Shown here: one piece after another, positions 1 through 6,955 of the stretch
How the letters are laid out: each line of letters begins with the position of its first letter
Position numbering within the stretch: the stretch's first letter is position 1
Assembly (NCBI GenBank): GCA_014380205.1
Contig: JACMKH010000412.1
Coordinates: forward strand, 1 to 9,243
DNA: 9,243 bases
Direction: 5' to 3'
DNA from: Sphingomonadaceae bacterium
GTDB taxonomy: Bacteria > Pseudomonadota > Alphaproteobacteria > Sphingomonadales > Sphingomonadaceae
The notes under the pieces: model-generated
Told to the model about the DNA's origin: nothing
Databases searched by the model: none
The model's input: the letters and a program-made list of their open reading frames with translations, nothing else
Program-made: the position numbers and the translations under genes

Positions 1-480
1 GCCGCCGAGCTCGACGAGATAGCCGCGGATCGCGACGCCCTCGCCGAGCACCTTGCGCGCGATTGCCCCCGCCGCGACGCGCGCCGCAGTCTCGCGCGCC
101 GACGAGCGCCCGCCGCCGCGATAGTCGCGAAAGCCGTATTTGGCGTCATAGGTGTAGTCGGCGTGGCCGGGGCGGTATTTGTCGGCGATGTCCGAATAAT
201 CTTTCGAGCGCTGGTCGACGTTGTCGATGACGAGGCTGATCGGCGTTCCCGTGGTGCGCCCCTCGAACACGCCCGAGAGGATACGCACGGCGTCGGGCTC
301 GCGGCGCTGGGTGGTGTGGCGCGAACGGCCGGGCCGGCGCTTGTCGAGCCAAGGCTGGATGTCGTCCTCGCCGAGCGTGATCCCCGGCGGGCAGCCATCC
401 ACGACCGCGCCCAGCGCCGGCCCGTGGCTCTCGCCCCAGGTGGTGAAGCGGAACACGCGGCCAAAGGTGTTGTAGCTCAC
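1..480 (-). CDS. aroC: Chorismate synthase, N-terminal 160 residues (cut by window edge)
   Basis: Chorismate synthase converts 5-enolpyruvylshikimate 3-phosphate to chorismate, the last shikimate-pathway step, using reduced FMN in the cytosol. Reading the minus strand from 480 gives a frame open to the window edge. It opens with the family N-terminus (SYNTFG, then WGESHG at residues 15-20), has RPGHAD at about 103-108, and the second family signature [12 protein letters not shown] at about 124-135. The start codon is GTG (478-480), preceded by a GGGAGAGGGG ribosome binding site about 3-5 bases upstream. No in-frame ATG gives a better N-terminus. The family is usually about 360 residues, so over half lies outside the window. 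It follows fabI on the same strand after about 150 bp containing a palindromic repeat, so it may have its own promoter. Identification is very secure. Confidence 0.96.
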   Translation of the reverse strand, partial: MSYNTFGRVFRFTTWGESHGPALGAVVDGCPPGITLGEDDIQPWLDKRRPGRSRHTTQRREPDAVRILSGVFEGRTTGTPISLVIDNVDQRSKDYSDIADKYRPGHADYTYDAKYGFRDYRGGGRSSARETAARVAAGAIARKVLGEGVAIRGYLVELGG

Positions 481-568
481 GCGCCCCTCTCCCGCTCGGC
501 GGCCGTGGCTTCGCGGCGCAGACGGCGCGCTCGGTCAATCGTGCCGTCAGCAGTCAGGTAGCTCGATC

Positions 569-631
569 TCATTCCCTCACCCTCCCATCGCTGACGCGAT
601 GGGCCCCTCCCTCTCCCTCAAGGGGAGAGGG
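569..631. repeat. GC-rich palindromic (REP-like) intergenic repeat between fabI and aroC
   Basis: Two adjacent perfect hairpins are visible: CCCATCGC/GCGATGGG at 584-591 and 596-603 (4-base loop), and CCCTCTCCC/GGGAGAGGG at 609-617 and 623-631 (5-base loop). The second stem abuts the fabI stop codon. The CCTCCC/GGGAGG character matches the two other repeats in this window. In the minus-strand transcript the hairpins follow fabI with no U-run, so this is not a canonical intrinsic terminator, though it could protect mRNA 3' ends or attenuate readthrough into aroC. The rest of the 481-568 gap shows nothing I recognise. Confidence 0.7.
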
Positions 632-1438
632 TTATTTTTCGAGCGCGATGTCGGGCGCATCCTCGGCCTTCATCCCGATGACGTTGTAGCCGCCGTCGAC
701 GTGGTGGATCTCGCCGGTGACGCCGGTCGCGAGATCGGAGAGCAGGTAGAGCCCCGCGCCGCCGACATCCTCGATCGTGACGTTGCGGCGGAGCGGCGAG
801 TTGAGCTCGTTCCATTTGAGGATGTAGCGGAAGTCGCCGATTCCCGAGGCGGCGAGCGTTTTGATCGGGCCCGCCGAGACCGCGTTGACGCGAATCCTCT
901 CGGGGCCGAGGTCCATCGCGATATATTTGACGCTGGCCTCGAGCGCCGCCTTGGCCGCGCCCATCACATTGTAATGCGGGACGACCTTCTCGGCGCCGTA
1001 ATAGGTCAAGGTGAGGATCGATCCGCCCTCGGGCATCAGCGCGCGCGCGCGGCGCGTCGCGGCGATGAAGCTGTAGACCGAGACGTTCATCGTCAGCAGG
1101 AAATTGTCGAGGCTGGTGTCGACGAACTTGCCGCGAAGCTCGTTCTTGTCGGAGAAGCCGATCGCGTGGACGAGGAAGTCGATCGTCGGCCAGCGTTCGG
1201 CGAGCGTCGCGAAGCAGCTGTCGAGCTCGCCCATGTCGCCGACGTCGCAATCGATCAGGAAATCGGAGCCGACGCTTTCGGCGAGCGGGCGCACGCGGCG
1301 CTCGAGCGCCTCGCCCTGATAGCTGAACGCCATCTCGGCGCCCTCGCCGCCGAGCGCTTTGGCGATCCCCCAGGCGAGCGAGCGGTCGTTGGCCAGCCCC
1401 ATGATCAGTCCGCGCTTGCCCTGCATCAGCCCGGCCAT
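632..1438 (-). CDS. fabI: Enoyl-ACP reductase I (NADH-dependent, triclosan-target type)
   Basis: FabI reduces trans-2-enoyl-ACP to acyl-ACP with NAD(P)H, the last step of each type II fatty acid elongation cycle. The 268-residue protein is full length for the family. It shows the variant Rossmann start GLANDRSLAWGIA (about 14-26), CDVGD (64-68) and HAIGF (91-95). The FabI catalytic set falls exactly at E. coli-like positions: Tyr146 in TYYGAE, Tyr156 in PHYNVMGAAK and Lys163. SAGPIKTLAASGI (188-200) and the HVDGGY end (246-251) are also typical. The ATG overlaps the yihY stop by one base (TGATG). AGGAGG (complement of 1446-1451) sits 7 bases upstream inside yihY, so translation is probably coupled but has its own strong initiation site. 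It ends in a lysine-TAA next to a hairpin repeat. Confidence 0.97.
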   Translation of the reverse strand: MAGLMQGKRGLIMGLANDRSLAWGIAKALGGEGAEMAFSYQGEALERRVRPLAESVGSDFLIDCDVGDMGELDSCFATLAERWPTIDFLVHAIGFSDKNELRGKFVDTSLDNFLLTMNVSVYSFIAATRRARALMPEGGSILTLTYYGAEKVVPHYNVMGAAKAALEASVKYIAMDLGPERIRVNAVSAGPIKTLAASGIGDFRYILKWNELNSPLRRNVTIEDVGGAGLYLLSDLATGVTGEIHHVDGGYNVIGMKAEDAPDIALEK

Positions 1439-2403
1439 CAGCCGTCCTCCTGTTCGTGCTCCACGGCGAGCCCCACCGCCTGGAGCTCCTCGAGCTCGAC
1501 ATTCACCAGCGCCGCGTTGAGCTGCGCCGCGATCACCACCCCGATGCCCACGACGAAGAAGAACATCAACACGATCATCACCCCGGCGAGGCTGCCGTAG
1601 GTCAGATCATAGCCGCCGAGCATCGCCAGCGCATCGGGCAGCAGGCTCGTCGTCGAGATCCACCACAGCGTGACGAACGCCGCGCCGGGCCATTTGGGAT
1701 AACGGCGCTTGCGATAGATGTGCGGCGTAAGCCAGTAAAATATCAGATAGAAGGCGCCGAACATGAGCAGCGCGGGGACGACGCGCGAGGCGCTGATCAA
1801 GCTGCCATAGTCGCTGAGGAAGGGGAGCAGGCGGTAGATGAACGCCTCGGCCGCGGTGATCACGATCTGCGCCGCGAAGGCAGTGAGCGCGAGCAGCACC
1901 GCGCCGATCGTGATCAGCATCGAATAGAGGCGGTATTCGTAGAAGGGCCGGCCATAGGGCGTGCCGTACGCCTTGCGCAGGATGTCGCGCAGCGTCTCGA
2001 TGAAGCTCGCGGTGGTCCACAGGCCCACCAGCACGCCGAAGATCAGCAGCCAGCCCGAACGCGCCGAGAGCACGCTCTCGATCGGGCCTACGAGCACCTC
2101 GGCGACGCCGGGCGGCACGGTCCGCATGAAGCCGCTGACTGCCTGGAGCCCGGCCTCGGTTCGCCCGAGCCATTGCGCGAGCCCCGCGATGACGATGAAG
2201 AAGGGAAAGACCGTCATCAGCGCGAGAAAGGCGAGGTTGCCCGCGTGGGTGAAGCCGTCGGCCCAGACGCCGCTGAAGACACGCTTGGCGACCTCGAAGG
2301 GGTAGCTGCCGGGACTGATCCGCGCGATCTCGCGCCCGAGCCGCGCATGCGCCCTGGCCAGCCGGCGCCGGGCCTCGGGGGAGTTATGGGCTTCCTGGGT
2401 CAC
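1438..2403 (-). CDS. YihY/BrkB-family inner membrane protein
   Basis: This is a 321-residue polytopic membrane protein of the YihY/UPF0761 family (once mislabelled ribonuclease BN). Family members are inner-membrane proteins without a firmly established biochemical role. About six hydrophobic segments are visible, at roughly 55-79, 117-135, 158-180, 206-226, 240-258 and 271-298. Family-like features are GNLAFLALMTVFPFF (55-69), the SFIETLRDILRKAYG stretch (133-147), and the YGSLAGVMIVLMFFF helix (269-283) ending in AAQLNAAL. The C-terminal tail is short and acidic. The start is GTG at 2401-2403, with GAGG about 8 bases upstream; an overlapping ATG nearby is out of frame. It lies 27 bp downstream of the dnaJ-like stop and overlaps fabI by one base, so all three are probably co-transcribed. 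The family assignment is firm; the role is unknown. Confidence 0.92.
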   Translation of the reverse strand: MTQEAHNSPEARRRLARAHARLGREIARISPGSYPFEVAKRVFSGVWADGFTHAGNLAFLALMTVFPFFIVIAGLAQWLGRTEAGLQAVSGFMRTVPPGVAEVLVGPIESVLSARSGWLLIFGVLVGLWTTASFIETLRDILRKAYGTPYGRPFYEYRLYSMLITIGAVLLALTAFAAQIVITAAEAFIYRLLPFLSDYGSLISASRVVPALLMFGAFYLIFYWLTPHIYRKRRYPKWPGAAFVTLWWISTTSLLPDALAMLGGYDLTYGSLAGVMIVLMFFFVVGIGVVIAAQLNAALVNVELEELQAVGLAVEHEQEDG

Positions 2404-2430
2404 GCCGCCGGCCTCATTGTGAACGCGGCG

Positions 2431-3363
2431 CTAAACGCCCAGCTCCGATCGGGGGTTCTGCGGCATCCCGGGAGTCCAGCCGCGCACGAACTCGGCAAGC
2501 GCGGCGTCCTCGAGGGGGAGGTCGATCATCAGCGTGACGAGCTGGTCGCCGCGCGCGCCGCCCTTCTTGTGGAAGCCCTTGCCCTTGAGGCGCAGCGTCT
2601 TGCCCGAGGCCGAATGGGCGGGGATGGTCAGCATCACCGGTCCGTCGACCGTCGGAACTTTGATTTTCGCGCCGAGCACGGCCTCGTTCAGGCCGATGGG
2701 GAGGTCAAGGCGGACGTCGTCGCCGTCGCGGCGGAAGAAGCGGTGAGGCTGGATGTTGACTGTGACGATAGCATCGCCCTTGCCGCCGGGACCCTCCTGG
2801 CCCTGGCCCGCGAGGCGCATCGGCGTTCCGCTCTCTACGCCGGGGCGCAGCTTGAGGTCGATCGTCTTGCCGCTCGCGAGCGCGATCCGCTGCGTTTCGA
2901 GCCGCGCCGCGGCCTCGAAAGAGACGTTGAGCCGGTAGGCCACATCCGCGCCCTTTTGCGGCGGCGGAGCGCGTCGGCCGAACGGACTGGCGCGACCGCC
3001 CTGACCGCCCCCGCGCCCAAACAGCCCCTCGAAAATGTCGCCGAGATCGGCGCCGTCGCCCGAGAATTCGAAGTTCGATCCGCCCGGATCGCGGCGGAAG
3101 CCGCCGCCGCCCGAGCCGAGGCCGCCGAACGGGTTGGTCGGATTGCCCTCGGCGTCGATCTCGCCGCGATCGAAGCGCGCGCGCTTGTCCTTGTCGCTGA
3201 GCAGATCGTACGCCGAGGTCGCCTGCGAGAAGCGCTCGGACGCCTTGGGGTTGTCCTTGTTGCGATCGGGGTGAAGCTCCTTGGCGAGGTTGCGATAGGC
3301 CTTTTTGATCTCGTCGTCGCCCGCCCCGCGCGACACGCCCAAAGTCGAATAAGGATCGGCCAT
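2431..3363 (-). CDS. Class II (CbpA-like) DnaJ co-chaperone
   Basis: This is a J-domain protein that would stimulate the ATPase of DnaK and deliver substrates to it. The 310-residue chain begins with a J domain (about 4-68) containing the essential HPD tripeptide at 31-33. A glycine/phenylalanine-rich linker follows (about 72-135; FEGLFGRGGG at 111-120). The C-terminal substrate-binding domains run from about 137 to 290, including RLAGQGQEG and LRLKGKGFHKKGG. No CxxCxGxG zinc-finger repeats are present, so it is a class II (CbpA/DjlA-like) protein and not canonical DnaJ. I chose the ATG at 3361-3363 because MADPYSTLGV is the expected J-domain start. The frame can be extended to a TTG at 3427-3429, but the added residues look non-coding. 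It heads the minus-strand operon, divergent from the lipid operon. Confidence 0.93.
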   Translation of the reverse strand: MADPYSTLGVSRGAGDDEIKKAYRNLAKELHPDRNKDNPKASERFSQATSAYDLLSDKDKRARFDRGEIDAEGNPTNPFGGLGSGGGGFRRDPGGSNFEFSGDGADLGDIFEGLFGRGGGQGGRASPFGRRAPPPQKGADVAYRLNVSFEAAARLETQRIALASGKTIDLKLRPGVESGTPMRLAGQGQEGPGGKGDAIVTVNIQPHRFFRRDGDDVRLDLPIGLNEAVLGAKIKVPTVDGPVMLTIPAHSASGKTLRLKGKGFHKKGGARGDQLVTLMIDLPLEDAALAEFVRGWTPGMPQNPRSELGV

Positions 3364-3450
3364 GCGCGGAGAAATGGCCTGTGTGGCGCACGCGCGCAAG
3401 CGGAGAAGCATCGGTTGATGTGCGCGCAAATTGCCCTAAGCGTCGCGCCG

Positions 3451-4086
3451 ATGGCCGATCCCGACCTCAGCAACCGCCGCCCGCTTAAATCGCGATCGAC
3501 CGGATGGGCCGCGATGATCGCGCGCGGCGCGGTCCGATCGGGGATCACGCCCAACGGCATTTCGGTGCTCGGCGTGCTCGCGGCGGCGCTCGGCGCCTGG
3601 GCGCTGGTCTGCGCGCCGTGGCATCCGGCGCTCTATCTCGCGGGCGCGCTGGGCATCCAGTTGCGCCTGCTCGCCAACATGATCGACGGGATGGTCGCGG
3701 TCGAGGGCGGCAGAGGATCGCCGACCGGGCCGCTCTACAACGAGGCGCCCGACCGGATCGAGGACGCGCTGCTGCTCGTCGCGGCAGGCTATGCGACGGC
3801 GTGGCCGTGGCTCGGCTGGGCTGCATGCGCGCTCGCGATCTTTACCGCCTATGTCCGAGCGCTCGGCGGGAGCCTCGGCTTCGCGCAGGATTTCCGGGGC
3901 CCGATGGCCAAGCCGCACCGTATGGCGGCGCTGACCTTGGGTTGCGTAGCTGCGTTCGTGGAAGCGTTGACCATGGAGACGCGATACGCACTCGCGATCG
4001 CGCTGGGGGTCATCGTGGCGGGTACGGCGTTGACGGGCGTCCGCCGCCTCGTCGGCATCGCCCGCCAGTTGCGGGCGGCGGGATGA
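3451..4086 (+). CDS. CDP-alcohol phosphatidyltransferase, YnbA-type variant
   Basis: The family transfers a phosphatidyl group from CDP-diacylglycerol to an alcohol in the inner membrane. The 211-residue protein has several hydrophobic segments and the family motif with exact spacing, at residues 76-101: Asn76, Asp79-Gly80, Ala83, Val84, Gly93, Asn97 and Asp101. The standard motif has Asp at positions 76 and 97 and Arg at 84, so two of four metal-binding aspartates are asparagine here. From memory, E. coli YnbA has the same Asn exchanges. I infer a YnbA-like branch, possibly with an altered substrate or mechanism. The next genes, an acyltransferase and a CdsA-like enzyme, support a lipid role. 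The ATG at 3451 gives the MADPDLSNRRPLKSRS start. An in-frame ATG at 3418 has a better ribosome site (GGAGAAG, 9 bases upstream) and cannot be excluded. Confidence 0.9.
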   Translation: MADPDLSNRRPLKSRSTGWAAMIARGAVRSGITPNGISVLGVLAAALGAWALVCAPWHPALYLAGALGIQLRLLANMIDGMVAVEGGRGSPTGPLYNEAPDRIEDALLLVAAGYATAWPWLGWAACALAIFTAYVRALGGSLGFAQDFRGPMAKPHRMAALTLGCVAAFVEALTMETRYALAIALGVIVAGTALTGVRRLVGIARQLRAAG

Positions 4087-4673
4087 TCCGTCAGCTCATC
4101 CTCGCCGCGACGCGCTTCGTGGTCGGCGGGCATCCCAACTGGATCGGGACGACGCCCTCGGCGCGCCAGCGCATCTATTTCGCCAACCACGGCAGCCACC
4201 TCGACACCGTGCTGCTCTGGTCGGCGCTGCCCGACGACCTCCGCCGCGCGACCCACCCCGTCGCCGCCGCCGATTACTGGGGCCGCAACGCGGTGATGCG
4301 CTATTTCTCGACGCGCGTGCTCAACGCGGTGTTGATGTCGCGGGACGCGCGCGGCGGCGATCCGCTCGCGCCGCTGCGCGCGGTGCTCGATCGCGGCGAA
4401 TCGCTGATCATCTTCCCCGAGGGGACGCGCGGCAACGAGGAGCTTCCCGGCCCCTTCAAGGGCGGGCTCCATCATCTCGCGCGCGACTACCCCGATGTCG
4501 AGCTGATCCCGGTCTATCTCGACAATCTCAGCCGCGCCTGGCCCAAGGGGAGCTGGGTGCCCGTGCCGATCAGCTGCTCGGCGCGCTTCGGTTCGCCGGT
4601 CGAGGCGGTCGCGGGCGAGGACAAGCGCGGCTTCCTCGATCGCGCGCGCCAAGCGGTGGTCGCGCTCGCCTGA
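4083..4673 (+). CDS. PlsC-type 1-acyl-glycerol-3-phosphate acyltransferase family protein
   Basis: This family acylates lysophosphatidate or a similar glycerolipid acceptor at the membrane. The 196-residue protein carries the two diagnostic blocks. One is NHGSHLD (35-41), giving the H-x4-D catalytic motif with His36 and Asp41. The other is FPEGTR (111-116), the acceptor phosphate-binding motif, followed by GPFKGGLHHLA (123-133) and a VELIPVYLDNL strand (139-149). It is shorter than typical PlsC (about 240 residues) and lacks an obvious N-terminal transmembrane helix pair, so it may be peripheral. Its ATG overlaps the preceding stop (ATGA), and its stop overlaps the cdsA start (TGATG), which indicates translational coupling in a three-gene operon. 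The acceptor cannot be deduced from sequence. Confidence 0.93.
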   Translation: MIRQLILAATRFVVGGHPNWIGTTPSARQRIYFANHGSHLDTVLLWSALPDDLRRATHPVAAADYWGRNAVMRYFSTRVLNAVLMSRDARGGDPLAPLRAVLDRGESLIIFPEGTRGNEELPGPFKGGLHHLARDYPDVELIPVYLDNLSRAWPKGSWVPVPISCSARFGSPVEAVAGEDKRGFLDRARQAVVALA

Positions 4674-5605
4674 TGGACGGCCGCTTCCTTCTCCTTTTCG
4701 CCGGCGTTGGCGCGATCCTGATCCTGGCCTCGCTGATCGGCTGGGTGCTCTCGCACCGGGTGCGCAGCGACAAGGGCCGCGACACCGTCCGCAACCTCAA
4801 CGACCGGATCAAGGCGTGGTGGGTGATGGTCGCGATCTTCGCGGTCGCGTTCACCTTCGGCCAGACCGTCACACTCGTGCTGTTCGGCCTCACCAGCCTC
4901 TATTGCCTGCGCGAGTTCATCTCGCTGACGCCGACGCGCCCCGCCGATCACACCGCGCTGGTGTTCGCCTTCTACGTCTTCCTGCCGCTGCAATATTATC
5001 TGATCGGGATCGACTGGCTCGCGCTCTTCTCGATCGCGATCCCGGTCTACGCCTTCCTGCTGCTCCCCGTGCTCGCCGTCGCGCGCGGCGATACCGGCGA
5101 GTTCCTGATGCGCAGCTCGAAGATCCAATGGGCGCTGATGCTCACCGTCTATTGCATCAGCCACGCCCCCGCGCTGCTCCTCCTCAACATCCCCGGCTAC
5201 GAGAATTTTTTCCTGCTCTTCTTCCTCGTCACGATCGTCCAGCTCTCCGACGTGCTCCAGTATGTTTTCGGCAAGCTGTTCGGGAAGCACCCCGTCGCGC
5301 CCCGGATCAGCCCCGCCAAGACCTGTGAGGGGCTGATCGGCGGCGGCCTCTCGGCGACCGCGGCAGGCGCGGCGCTGTGGTGGATCACGCCGTTCACGCC
5401 GCTTCAGGCCGCGGGGATGGCGGGCGCGATCGTGCTCGCGGGCTTCCTCGGCGGGCTCGTCCTCTCGGCGGTCAAGCGCTCGCTCGGCGCCAAGGATTGG
5501 GGGACGATGATCGAAGGCCACGGCGGCGCGCTCGACCGGATGGACTCGGTCAGCTTCGCCGCGCCGCTGTTCTTCCACCTGACGAATTATTTTTTCACGG
5601 TGTGA
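4673..5605 (+). CDS. cdsA: Phosphatidate cytidylyltransferase (CdsA/YnbB type)
   Basis: The enzyme makes CDP-diacylglycerol from phosphatidate and CTP in the inner membrane, supplying donor lipid for CDP-alcohol phosphotransferases such as the product of the first gene in this operon. The 310-residue protein has about seven or eight hydrophobic segments. It carries the complete family signature at residues 265-291: Ser265, Lys268-Arg269, Lys274-Asp275, His283-Gly284-Gly285, Asp288-Arg289 and Asp291. The middle block QLSDVLQYVFGKLFGKH (190-206) and the SPAKTCEG stretch (213-220) are also typical. The N-terminal half (LNDRIKAWW, LREFISLTPTR) looks closer to YnbB-like paralogues than to housekeeping CdsA, so a second cdsA elsewhere in the genome is plausible. 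The codons for residues 241-310 recur at 8099-8311 beyond the defence module. Confidence 0.95.
   Translation: MDGRFLLLFAGVGAILILASLIGWVLSHRVRSDKGRDTVRNLNDRIKAWWVMVAIFAVAFTFGQTVTLVLFGLTSLYCLREFISLTPTRPADHTALVFAFYVFLPLQYYLIGIDWLALFSIAIPVYAFLLLPVLAVARGDTGEFLMRSSKIQWALMLTVYCISHAPALLLLNIPGYENFFLLFFLVTIVQLSDVLQYVFGKLFGKHPVAPRISPAKTCEGLIGGGLSATAAGAALWWITPFTPLQAAGMAGAIVLAGFLGGLVLSAVKRSLGAKDWGTMIEGHGGALDRMDSVSFAAPLFFHLTNYFFTV
5393..5605 (+). repeat. Left copy of the 213-bp cdsA 3'-end direct repeat
   Basis: The last 71 codons of cdsA, including the stop, align without gaps to 8099-8311. I count 14 base differences in 213. The run 5426-5514 equals 8132-8220 exactly (89 bases). Weaker similarity may extend about nine bases further left. 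The two copies flank the methyltransferase/DUF262-HNH module in direct orientation. Confidence 0.95.
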
Positions 5606-5607
5606 TT

Positions 5608-5721
5608 CCCCTCCCTGCAAGGGAGGGGTTAGGGGTGGGCGGCTCTCGTCTTACGACCAGGTCGAGAGGACAGAGCTAGCGGAGAGAAACCCACCCCCGG
5701 CCCCTCCCTTTCAGGGAGGGG
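5608..5721. repeat. Nested palindromic (REP-like) repeat after cdsA
   Basis: Two perfect 8-bp hairpins with 5-base loops bracket the element: CCCCTCCC/GGGAGGGG at 5608-5628 and again at 5701-5721. The segment 5621-5639 is also the reverse complement of 5690-5708 apart from three bases in its middle, so the whole about 114-bp unit can fold as one large imperfect stem. This architecture resembles paired REP/BIME-type elements dispersed in sphingomonad intergenic regions. The rest of the gap to the methyltransferase (5722-5845) shows no gene and no convincing promoter. Confidence 0.75.
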
Positions 5722-5727
5722 AGTTTT
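5701..5727 (+). terminator. Possible intrinsic terminator of the lipid operon
   Basis: The GC-rich 8-bp stem CCCCTCCC/GGGAGGGG (5701-5721) is followed by AGTTTTG. The T-tract is short, and the hairpin belongs to the palindromic repeat, so termination may be only partial or incidental. Confidence 0.35.
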
Positions 5728-5845
5728 GTGCGGCGAGTATCTCGACGGGGCTGGACGAACCACCAGCACCGCGTTACGAAGCGGAACGATTGAGGAACAT
5801 GCGACCCGTCGAGCCCGCCTGTCGCGACGACCGGAGACCTGTCTG

Positions 5846-6955
5846 ATGAGCAGCCAGCCCGCAGCATCATCGTCCGGCAATCAGGCGCTTTCGAGGGCGA
5901 AGAGCGCCAAGCAGGACGAGTTCTACACGCAGCTGGTCGATATCGAGAACGAGCTCAAGCATTATCGGGCGCAGCTGCGGGGCAAGATCATCCTGTGCAA
6001 CTGCGACGACCCCTATGAGAGCAATTTCTTCAAGTATTTCGCGCTCAATTTCAATGCGCTCGGCCTCAAGAAGCTGATCGCCACGAGCTATGCGGGATCG
6101 ACCGTCGCGGGCGGCCAGCTTCCGCTGCCCGACATCGAGGGGCTGAAGCCCGAGGGCAAGGAGCCCTATGCGGTCGAGATCAACGAGGTACCCGATCACA
6201 ACAGCGACGGCGCGACCGATCTGGCCGATGTCGAGTATCTGCTGAGGAACGACGCCAACACGTGCCGGACGCTGCAGGGGGATGTCGAATATGGCGCGGG
6301 CGATTTTCGTAGCGAGGAGTGCGTGGCGTATCTCAAGGAGGCCGACGTGGTGGTGACGAACCCGCCGTTCTCGTTGTTTCGCGAGTATGTGGCCATCCTG
6401 ATGGAATACGACAAGAAATTTGTAACTCTTGGGAACCAAAACCAAGTGGCGACAGACGAAATCGCCGATCTTATCACGGAAGGAAAAATGTGGCAGGGAT
6501 GCTACGCTGGCGATATGGCGTTTCGTGTACCGAGTTATTACGAGGAACGGGAGACGCGATTTTGGATTGATAAGGAAGGACAAAAGTGGCGAAGCCTTGG
6601 TACCGCATGCTGGTATACGAATTTGGATTTTGCTAAACGACATGAAAGACTCAATTTGTTTAAAAAGTATGTGCCTGACGGGTATCCTTTTTACGTCAAC
6701 TACGATGCTATCGAAGTAAGTCGCTACACCGAAATCCCGATAGACTTTGATGGCCTTATGGGTGTGCCAGTGACGGCGTTATCTAAATTGTCGCCGGACC
6801 AGTTCCAAATCATTGGATTCAGCGGGAACCTTGCTCGTCCAATGGCCGAGGTCGTGCCGGGGCAAACAGGCGCAGGCCGCTTTTACCTCGACATGGGTCA
6901 CGGAAACTATAAACGAATGTATGATCGCGTGGTCATCCGGAACCTGCAAATATGA
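5846..6955 (+). CDS. Adenine-specific DNA methyltransferase, EcoRI family
   Basis: The family transfers a methyl group from S-adenosylmethionine to adenine N6 in a specific DNA site, normally protecting host DNA from a partner endonuclease. The 369-residue protein has the family's N-terminal block DEFYTQLVDIENELKHY (24-40), CNCDDPYESNFFKYF (51-65), the catalytic NPPF (172-175) in VVVTNPPFSLFREYV, and the C-terminal blocks WYTNLDFAKR (256-265), VNYDAIEV (284-291) and MGVPVTAL (305-312). The ATG at 5846 has GGAG 9 bases upstream. An in-frame extension to 5726 has no family-like sequence. By hand count, GC is about 60% for 5941-6360 but about 48% for 6421-6960, with AT-rich wobble bases starting near codon 192. 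It overlaps the next gene by ATGA. The recognition sequence cannot be predicted. Confidence 0.93.
   Translation: MSSQPAASSSGNQALSRAKSAKQDEFYTQLVDIENELKHYRAQLRGKIILCNCDDPYESNFFKYFALNFNALGLKKLIATSYAGSTVAGGQLPLPDIEGLKPEGKEPYAVEINEVPDHNSDGATDLADVEYLLRNDANTCRTLQGDVEYGAGDFRSEECVAYLKEADVVVTNPPFSLFREYVAILMEYDKKFVTLGNQNQVATDEIADLITEGKMWQGCYAGDMAFRVPSYYEERETRFWIDKEGQKWRSLGTACWYTNLDFAKRHERLNLFKKYVPDGYPFYVNYDAIEVSRYTEIPIDFDGLMGVPVTALSKLSPDQFQIIGFSGNLARPMAEVVPGQTGAGRFYLDMGHGNYKRMYDRVVIRNLQI

Noticed and set aside
609..640. Intrinsic terminator for fabI at the hairpin with adjacent T-rich sequence
   Set aside because: The T-run follows the hairpin only on the plus strand and lies inside the fabI 3' end; in the fabI transcript no U-tract follows the stem.
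599..1600. Plus-strand open frame of 333 codons opposite fabI
   Set aside because: Low-complexity, charged composition with no recognisable motif; fabI on the other strand has full catalytic residues.
1456..3417. Very long plus-strand open frame running antisense through yihY and the dnaJ-like gene into the CDP-alcohol phosphatidyltransferase
   Set aside because: It is an antisense artefact of high GC: the product is Arg/Ala/Glu/His-rich without domains, and the opposite strand carries clear families. Only the part from about 3451 (or 3418) is a gene.
3364..3429. N-terminal extension of the dnaJ-like protein from a TTG codon
   Set aside because: The added residues have no J-domain relationship, and the ATG at 3363 gives the canonical J-domain start.
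3415..3449. TTGATG with a 16-base spacer to TAAGCG as a promoter giving a nearly leaderless transcript for the gene at 3451
   Set aside because: Both boxes are poor matches and the -10 agrees at only two positions; without transcript data it is not supportable.
5726..5845. N-terminal extension of the methyltransferase
   Set aside because: The upstream translation has no family similarity, and the ATG at 5846 has a good ribosome site.
5722..5845. Small controller (C-protein) regulator gene upstream of the methyltransferase, as in some type II systems
   Set aside because: The gap is only about 120 bp and contains no separate short ORF with a helix-turn-helix pattern.
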